A stretch of 64,000 nucleotides of DNA from Cyanodermella asteris. Taxonomy: Eukaryota > Ascomycota > Lecanoromycetes > Ostropales > Stictidaceae. How positions within the stretch are numbered: position 1 is the stretch's first letter; each line of letters begins with the position of its first letter. Shown piece by piece: positions 57,684-64,000 of the stretch. The notes below the pieces were generated by a model. That model had not been told where the DNA came from. It saw only the letters and a list, made by a program, of their open reading frames with translations, and searched no databases. Location: assembly GCA_900618795.1 (NCBI GenBank), contig UYJD01000014.1, positions 570,930 to 634,929 of the forward strand, written 5' to 3'. Position numbers and translations under genes: made by a program.

Positions 57684-59450
57684 ATGTCGGACTCTGAACC
57701 TCACGTAACCGTTGCTGGCTACCTGTTCACGCGACTGTATCAACTGGGAGTCGAATCGATATTCGGTGTACCGGGCGATTTCAATCTGAAGCTGCTTGAC
57801 CACGTCGAGCCCAATGGATTGAAATGGATCGGCAATTGCAATGAGCTTAACGCCGCCTACGCTGCCGATGGCTATGCTCGCGTCAAAGGCCTCAGCGCTC
57901 TGATAACGACGTTTGGAGTTGGAGAGCTCTCAGCTATCAATGGCATCGCTGGGGCATATACCGAGAGGTCGCCCGTTCTTCACATCGTCGGCACACCTTC
58001 TAGAGAGATACAGAAGTCCAGAACGCGTGTCCATCATTCCTTCGATGGAGAATACAGAGTTTTCGCTGCTATGCACGCTCATGTCACTGCCGCTCAAACC
58101 AATCTGACAGACCTTCGGACAGCTGCCAAACAGATTGACTGGGTCCTGGAACAGGCATTAATTCACAGCCGGCCCGTTTATCTCGAGCTGCCTGATGACG
58201 TGGTCAATCTCAAAATCCCAGGTGCTAGTTTATCTCGTGACCGGATAGCGAGGCCAGAAATACCTATCAGTTCACAAGAACCCGAGGTCATCGACCAAAT
58301 TCTGAAGCACATCCTCGCGAGCCGGCAGCCTTGTATCCTCGTGGATGGGGAAGTTCGCTCAGCCTGCATTCAGCGAGAAGTTGAACAAATTGTCGAACTC
58401 ACTGCTTGGCCGGCCTGGACACCACCCTTTGGGAAAGGTCTGATTAATGAGCAACTGCCAAATGTGCTAGGGATCCATGAAGGTGTGACTGCTGACGAGG
58501 AAACGAAGGCCTACTTCGAGGCCACCGATCTCATCCTTAGCTTCGGCCATCATCTGAGTGACACCAACACACAGCTATTCACGATCATACCGCGCAAGCC
58601 TGTCACGATCGCGTTCAACACGAATTCGGTGGACATACGTGAAAAAACCTTTGCTGATGTTTCCCCAAAGCGAGTACTGATCGAGGTCCTCCAGCATCTT
58701 CAGGCCCGTCGATCTGAGATACCGACGGCCCAGTATGCAAGTAAACGTGCTCCTTCAGTTCACGTCGAGAACACTGGACGTATCAAGCAGAACGAGTTTT
58801 GGCCGCTGATCAACCCTTTACTTCAGGCAGGTGATGTCGTGCTGACAGAGACTGGAACCGCAGCACATGGTGGACGGCAGCTGTCACTCCCGGAACGGAC
58901 CAGATTCTTCACGGCGGTTACATGGCTGTCTATTGGGACGATGCTTCCATCCGCGCTTGGGGCAGGTGTTGCGGCGCGGGAGCTGTCTCGTTCGTCGGAC
59001 AAGAGCGCGCCATCAGGCCGCACCGTCCTGTTCATTGGAGACGGCAGCCTTCAGATGACTGTGCAGGAGATCAGCACTATCATGACGCAGAACCTGGACA
59101 TGGTCATTGTCGTTCTTAACAATGACGGATATACGATTGAGCGTGCTATTCACGGAAGGAAGCAGTCGTACAACGACGTTGCCCGATGGCGGAACCTTGA
59201 AGCCATGAACTTCTTTGGTGGTGACCAGGAGAGGTCAGCGAGAAGCATGTTCTCGGCCAAGACATGGGGCGAGCTGAAAACTGCTCTCCAGTCTCAGCAT
59301 CTTCTAGCTGGCAAGGGGCTGCGAATGCTTGAGGTCTTCATGGACCGTGAAGACTGTCCGGGTGTACTGCTGAATATTCTTCAAAAGCAAATCGCTAGCG
59401 AAGAGAACATAAGACAATTAGGGCCTGCCGATAGCTCAGGTCTCGCTTGA
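57684..59450 (+). CDS. Thiamine-diphosphate-dependent 2-oxo acid decarboxylase (pyruvate decarboxylase family)
   Basis: A single exon of 588 aa. It should decarboxylate pyruvate or a related 2-oxo acid (indolepyruvate, phenylpyruvate) to the aldehyde. Catalytic residues of the family are in place: Asp32 in GVPGDFN, Glu54 in CNELNAAYAADGYAR, His117-His118 in RVHHSF. The ThDP/Mg motif runs GDGSLQMTVQEISTI to LNNDGYTIE (about 451-485) with the final Glu. The N-terminal Pyr, central and C-terminal PP domains have normal lengths. The segment DFTVFHRM of classical PDC is replaced by GEYRVFAAMHAHV, so substrate preference may differ from the fermentation enzyme. The gene is divergent from a Zn2Cys6 regulator. 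Confidence 0.93.
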   Translation: MSDSEPHVTVAGYLFTRLYQLGVESIFGVPGDFNLKLLDHVEPNGLKWIGNCNELNAAYAADGYARVKGLSALITTFGVGELSAINGIAGAYTERSPVLHIVGTPSREIQKSRTRVHHSFDGEYRVFAAMHAHVTAAQTNLTDLRTAAKQIDWVLEQALIHSRPVYLELPDDVVNLKIPGASLSRDRIARPEIPISSQEPEVIDQILKHILASRQPCILVDGEVRSACIQREVEQIVELTAWPAWTPPFGKGLINEQLPNVLGIHEGVTADEETKAYFEATDLILSFGHHLSDTNTQLFTIIPRKPVTIAFNTNSVDIREKTFADVSPKRVLIEVLQHLQARRSEIPTAQYASKRAPSVHVENTGRIKQNEFWPLINPLLQAGDVVLTETGTAAHGGRQLSLPERTRFFTAVTWLSIGTMLPSALGAGVAARELSRSSDKSAPSGRTVLFIGDGSLQMTVQEISTIMTQNLDMVIVVLNNDGYTIERAIHGRKQSYNDVARWRNLEAMNFFGGDQERSARSMFSAKTWGELKTALQSQHLLAGKGLRMLEVFMDREDCPGVLLNILQKQIASEENIRQLGPADSSGLA

Positions 59451-60149
59451 GTTTTCACGTTACGCACGACAAGCTGAGATTGCGGCGCTTTTCAAGCTCG
59501 TCAAGCACCGATACATTGCTTTTTACAAAAAGCATACAATCGTGGCCAGACAGACATTGATTGAGCAGGTGACTTGGGCCATACTGGATCTGTCAAGTGC
59601 AAGAAATGTCGCGGACCTCCTTGACGCATTGAGCTAGTCACGACACTGAGACTTTCTGATGTTGCTTGGCCCACGAATCATCGTTCCACATCACTCACTC
59701 GCTCAGTCACTCCATGCTGTTCCGATATTCCAACGGCGACCTTGACTTAGTCATGTGCGTTTGAGGCGCGATAGAATAATCTGCGCCGATGTCTGAATCT
59801 ATTCCATGGTCGTCACGGTTAGATCAACCTTGGTAGACGAAACCGTTGAAGTGACTGCGTTGAAGACCCTTCGTCACCGGAAATCTGGCGTTAGGGCTGG
59901 CTTGCGTCTTCAATGCCAAGAAACGTTAGGGACAATGGTCATACAGTTCGTTGTTCGGACCGCTCGCTCCGATTTTCATTCATGCTGAATCACAATTGTG
60001 AGTCTGCATGCTCATTCTGCCGAATCCTTTATCAACACCGCAACTACTTCCAGATTTCGGTGTTATCATTTGCGACCACTGATCCCTAAACATCCATTTC
60101 GAAACCCGACATTGCGCGTGCACGCTCCAAAACCATCAGCAGCGATCAA
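59451..60149. other. Intergenic region
   Basis: 700 bp with 3' flank of the decarboxylase and the promoter of the next gene. A 60-codon frame at 59806-59988 has no motif. Confidence 0.5.
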
Positions 60150-61556
60150 ATGCGGTTGATTGATGCGATCACGAAGAGGCGGAGCATCAGGCATGAGGAG
60201 GCCACCGACACACAGACCAGAGGCCCTGGTCAAAAACAAGGAGATCGAAATGTGAGAAGACGGGACAGCAAAGTGAAGAAGGTAGTGACGCCCAAATATT
60301 CGGCGGAGGAGAGGGCATTTTACGAGGGCCGAAACCTCCCCCTCCCCCATGTGGTTGCTGCGCCCAGCGACAATGATGACGACGAGGGCCATGAGCATAG
60401 ATATACGCCAATCCCCTTGATCCACAGAACATCGATGGGGACGTTTCCCATCTCCAAATCAGAGGCGTGGAGGCAAGATGCAGACCAAAAGACTATTCGA
60501 CGGCCCAGCTCCGCTGCAGGAATTAACTCAGCACCCGCATCCGACTCGCAAGATACCCTAGCAAAATATCCTGCAAAGCGCCATCAGTGTCCGGATACTA
60601 ATTCTACCACTCTATCACCGTCAAATCAACCCGAACACGCCGGTATTCCGACCAAGAGACGATCCTTCGCAGAAGCAGCTCGCAGCTTTTTGAGACGACC
60701 ATTATCCGCACAGAGCGGAGTCAGCGCCAAAGCTACCGCGACTGAATGGACCAATGCTCAAGAGATAGCAGCGATAAGTGGAACGCAACAGCGACACCCA
60801 GCGATGCAAAATCGCGACCCCCTGTCAGGAGATTCCCCATCCGAGAACGCACCTAAGCCCTCAATTATTTGCGTGAACGCAGGACTACCTCCTTCATCGC
60901 CTCTACCACAAGCACCAATGGCGGCTGGGGACATCAGACAAAATCGAAGTCCAATTGCTAGCTCTTCCACGTCTGTAGCGGAACCGCCTGCTGCACCGGC
61001 GGCGACTTCGCTTGCTCAGTAGCTCTTGGTGCTTTCTCTCGGTCTGAGACGCCCTCAGGCCCCGAGTGACCTCAAGGGTAGCTATGCTGGAGTCTCTCGT
61101 GTCCAGCTGGCGCCCCTTCCTCTCATCCGCAACGCTGGCGCCGAGGTCCAGGCCATTCCGAGCATCGACTCGTCTTCACGAAGCAATGCATCTCCTGTCA
61201 GATCTCCCCCTGCAAGTCCCGGCGCACCACCTCTTCCGCCCCGCTCGGTTCACCGTCCAGCTAGGTCGCCAGAGCCAGTTCTTAACGCAATAAGCGGCAG
61301 AATGACGGAGAAAATGAAGCGGTGCAGTCATGTCTTTGAAAGCAGACTGAACAGGCCGGAGCCATTCAAGTGCCATATCTGTAACAAAGACCATGTCCAG
61401 TACATGTTGGTGTGTCGAATTTGCCAGCTTAGGAAATGCAGAACTTGTTACAGAGTTCCGGCTGTCGAACAGATGATCAGGGAGATGGAGACGCGTGACA
61501 AGGACAGCGCGGCCGCCAACACGATATACCGGGATAGTAGGGATGATATGTGGTAG
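60150..61556 (+). CDS. Disordered protein with Cys-rich C-terminal zinc-binding module, unknown function
   Basis: ATG at 60150 opens a frame interrupted by a single TAG at 61020-61022 and continuing in the same phase to 61556. The best explanation is an in-frame intron starting at GTAGCG (60975) and ending at 61022 (CAGTAG, 48 nt) or 61058 (CCCTCAG, 84 nt); both keep the frame. The first model gives 452 aa. Residues 1-280 are Ser/Pro/Gln-rich with a conserved-looking KKVVTPKYSAEERAFYEGRNLPLPHV near 43. The C-terminus has a compact Cys set, CHICNKDH followed after nine residues by CRICQLRKCRTCYR, likely a zinc-binding or treble-clef-like fold. No RING signature is complete. The family is not recognised. 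Confidence 0.78.
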
Positions 61557-62235
61557 TTGTAAATCACGGGTAATAGATGATACAAAGCCTGATCAAACTG
61601 AGGCTATCTTGAGCCTCACTGGAGTAGTTCATCCTAATGTCATAGTTAGATCACCTTGATCACGACTATCATGATGAGAACGAAGTTGACAGGCGAAAGG
61701 CATCTTTATCATCCATTAATCTCCCTGAGACAAGCGTTCGCGGAATATGATATAGCTCTTACAATACATCTCTGACAAATATCTTGCTTTTCATGTTCAT
61801 ATCCATCATCACAACAGCGGAATCAGTGCGCAGCATGGCTTACACATAGTTCATTGCATGTAGGGATGGCCATCAACTCGATCCAGCTTGCCTCGGCTTG
61901 TGATGTTTAAAGTGTAGTTTCACGACTTGACCCCCACGTATCTCTTCGACGCCGATCCTTGTTCCCAGCCATGCGGCTCCACCTCCACAATTCAAACAGT
62001 GGAACCGCGTGGGTTAGCAGAAGTCAAATTCCAAGCCATGGCTTGGGAGACGTCGTGGACCGGCAAGCGAATTACGGACCATCTTTCTCTGCTCACGTTT
62101 CTGGAGTATAAGTACCATGTCGCGGCCCTCGAGCCGGAGCGACCTGCCTTGTGGCGAGCTCCCGTTTCGAGCTTCCATGCTGTTACGACTAACGATCAGA
62201 CGGCCGTACGATCAAACCTTCGTTCTCGTTTCACG
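61557..62235. other. Intergenic region upstream of the GH93-type gene
   Basis: 680 bp. The plus-strand frame of the next gene is open from 61927, but signal-peptide placement favours the ATG at 62236, so the interval is treated as promoter and 5' UTR. Confidence 0.5.
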
Positions 62236-63410
62236 ATGCTTGTGCTGCAACTCGTGTGGCCTCTGGCTTTGCTGACCTCCTCGGTCTCTGCCGCCGTCGC
62301 GCAGTCTTCTCGAGCACTGAAGACTTTTGGTCCGAAGACCATTTTCAGCCCTCCGACAAACTACAACAACCCTCGCGTATGTGCTCGGATACCGGTGGAC
62401 TCCAGATTTCGACTAACGGCTCGCAGGTACTGTATGCTCGAAGCACCACCCTTGCAGATGGCAAGACGCTGCTCGCCACCTGGGAGAACTACTCTCCGGA
62501 ACCGCCTCTCGTTTACTTTCCTATCTACCGCAGCACGGATAGCGGTCAGACGTGGCAACACATCTCCAACGTGACCGACCAAGTGAACAACTGGGGCCTG
62601 CGTTACCAGCCGTTCCTGTACACCCTGCCGAGCGCCTTCGCAGGATTCCCGGCAGGAACCGTGCTGTGCGCTGGCAACTCGATCCCGACCAATCTCAGCA
62701 ACACGCAGATCGACCTGTACGCCTCCACGGACAACGGAAAGCACTGGAAGTTTGTGTCCCACATCGCCGCAGGAGGCGAGGCGCTGCCAAACAACGGTCT
62801 GACGCCGGTCTGGGAGCCGTTTCTGCAGCTGTATCAAGGATCCCTGATCGCTTTTTACTCTGATCAGCGAGATCCTGCTCATGGTCAGAAATTGGTCCAC
62901 CAGACGTCGAAAGACTTGCGCCATTGGGGCCCTGTTGTCGATGATGTCGCGTATGCAGAGTACACGGCGCGACCCGGTATGACGACAGTGAGCAAGTTGC
63001 CAAACGGTAAATGGTTCATGAGTTATGAGTATGGAGGGGGACCAGGCTTTTCGTCGTACTCGTTTCCGGTCTACTATAAGATCGCCGACTCCCCACTGGA
63101 GTTTGACAAGGTCAACGGCACACAGCTGATCGCGACAGACGGGACAAAGCCTACCGGCAGTCCGTACAATGTCTGGACTTCGTATGGCGGACGCGATGGC
63201 ACGCTTGTTGTAAACGGCGCAAGCAATGCCGAGATCTTCACCAACACTGCTTTGGGAGATCCGAAGGCCTGGAAACTGGTTGCTGTTCCGGAAGCTGCTG
63301 CCTATACTAGGAGCTTGAAGGTGCTGGATAACCAGGGATCGCTCATGATCTTGAGTGGAGGCCCGCTTGGGGAGAACAACACGGTATCGAACGCCGTGAT
63401 AAAGCTATGA
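62236..63410 (+). CDS. Secreted GH93-type exo-arabinanase / BNR-repeat glycosidase
   Basis: Likely exo-1,5-alpha-L-arabinanase acting on plant pectin side chains, outside the cell. Two exons, 62236-62376 and 62427-63410, encode 374 aa. The signal peptide is LVLQLVWPLALLTSSVSAAVA (cleavage near 22-24). The intron is placed between NYNNPR and VLYARSTTLADGKTLLATWENY, with a GTATGT donor and CGCAG acceptor. The chain has six-bladed sialidase-fold blades with BNR/Asp-box-like segments (STDSGQTWQHIS, STDNGKHWKFVS). Conserved glutamates in TPVWEPF and SYEYGGGPG are the candidate catalytic pair. HGQKLVHQTSKDLRHWGPVVDD and RPGMTTVSKLPNGKW are typical of the family. The activity assignment is by family resemblance; other BNR lectin-like roles are less likely. 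Confidence 0.9.
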
Positions 63411-63504
63411 TACTCTTACGCTTCGCTGTCGTATTCGAATCATATTCAATGTCGTGAAATCATGACCATAGCCCGAGCATTCTCATGCCGAGTTCTGTCG
63501 AAGC

Positions 63505-64000
63505 TCACCTTCCCCAGCCCTTCTTCGCCTTCTTTGGCTGTGCGCTTGAGGCGCCAGCGCTCACAAACGCGTCCAAGCCGCCACCGCTCAGGCTCTTCAG
63601 GAAGGCATTGGCATCTCTTTCGTTCTGTCGGGCCTTTTCTCGTCTCTTTGACTCATCAAAATCAGCCTCCTTCTTATCACGATTCTTCTTTCGTTCCTCC
63701 TCCCAAATCTCGGTTTGTTTTCGACTCTCTCCGAGGTCCTCCATTTCTTGGTTGCGCTTCTCGTTGTCCTTGCTGAACTGGTAGAAACCAACGCCCTTGC
63801 TTCGAACCTCCTTCGTAGCATCGTAGTGTGTATCTTCTGGCGGTGTCTGGCTGCGATCTCTCCTCGCGGCTAGTTCCTCCATTTGCTTCTCAAGTGCGGC
63901 ATCTGGGTTAAACGCCGCAGTCTGAATTGCGTCGCCATGTATCAAATTCGAAGGCATCTTCGGTCGTGCAGACATGTCTGCGAGGTCCTCTTCCGCGTTC
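63505..64000 (-). CDS. DUF4078 / CCDC174-type coiled-coil protein, 3' part only
   Basis: The minus-strand frame is open from the window edge to a TAG/TGA stop at 63505, so the gene is cut by the edge and its N-terminus is missing. At least 165 residues are present. They are highly charged and helical, with the hallmark HYDATKEVRSKGVGFYQFSKDNEKR of the DUF4078 domain, then a Glu/Lys/Arg-rich coiled coil and a short basic tail ending QPKKAKKGWGR. Related human CCDC174 is nuclear and linked to the exon-junction complex; the fungal role is unknown. An internal ATG at 63975 is not the likely start because the frame continues upstream. Confidence 0.85.
   Translation of the reverse strand, partial: NAEEDLADMSARPKMPSNLIHGDAIQTAAFNPDAALEKQMEELAARRDRSQTPPEDTHYDATKEVRSKGVGFYQFSKDNEKRNQEMEDLGESRKQTEIWEEERKKNRDKKEADFDESKRREKARQNERDANAFLKSLSGGGLDAFVSAGASSAQPKKAKKGWGR

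Overview
The window is nuclear DNA of a filamentous ascomycete (Pezizomycotina, most likely a Dothideomycete). This rests on short 43-60 nt GT-AG introns with TACTAAC/CTGAC-type branch sites, about 55% GC coding DNA with single genes on both strands, and families typical of or restricted to these fungi: a Zn2Cys6/Fungal_trans regulator, a BYS1-like secreted protein, a GH93 exo-arabinanase and fungal NUP170, SPT3 and PIM1. The genus cannot be fixed from sequence alone. Exon boundaries were placed by reading splice signals and keeping protein frames continuous, so some may be off by a base or lie at an alternative site.

Left part (1-21 kb): a short-chain dehydrogenase (0.55-1.49 kb); a Gln-rich protein (3.6-4.7 kb, -); a 4.7 kb stretch without a convincing gene; a CaMKK/SNF1-activating-type kinase (9.4-12.0 kb, -); a Pro/Gln-rich conserved protein (14.0-15.6 kb, -); a 3.8 kb stretch without a convincing gene; then a dense housekeeping block with RPC19, the complex I LYR subunit NDUFA6 (five exons, the last coding only 12 nt) and BUD31.

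Middle (22-43 kb): URA5, an F-box protein, AIM41, the large scaffold nucleoporin NUP155/170, an unresolved or broken coding stretch at 30.9-31.9 kb, a Gfo/Idh/MocA oxidoreductase, and NOG1 and mitochondrial Lon (PIM1) sharing a 365 bp divergent promoter. Two diverged BTB-like paralogues flank NOG1-PIM1 in opposite orientation.

Right part (44-64 kb): a BYS1-like secreted protein, TAM41, a small conserved fungal protein, DPH5, SPT3, an F-box/leucine-rich protein, a Zn2Cys6 transcription factor divergent from a pyruvate-decarboxylase-family enzyme, a Cys-rich C-terminal protein, a secreted GH93-type enzyme and the edge-truncated 3' part of a DUF4078/CCDC174-type gene.

Most genes are unrelated housekeeping functions (transcription, splicing, translation-factor modification, ribosome biogenesis, nuclear pore, mitochondrial protein quality and lipids). 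I see no biosynthetic gene cluster, CRISPR array, rRNA gene or intact transposon, and no operon-like multigene novel system. The best leads are the TF-PDC pair, the BTB pair, the tandem splice acceptors guarded by stop codons, the disrupted gene beside NUP170 and the two long gene-poor stretches.
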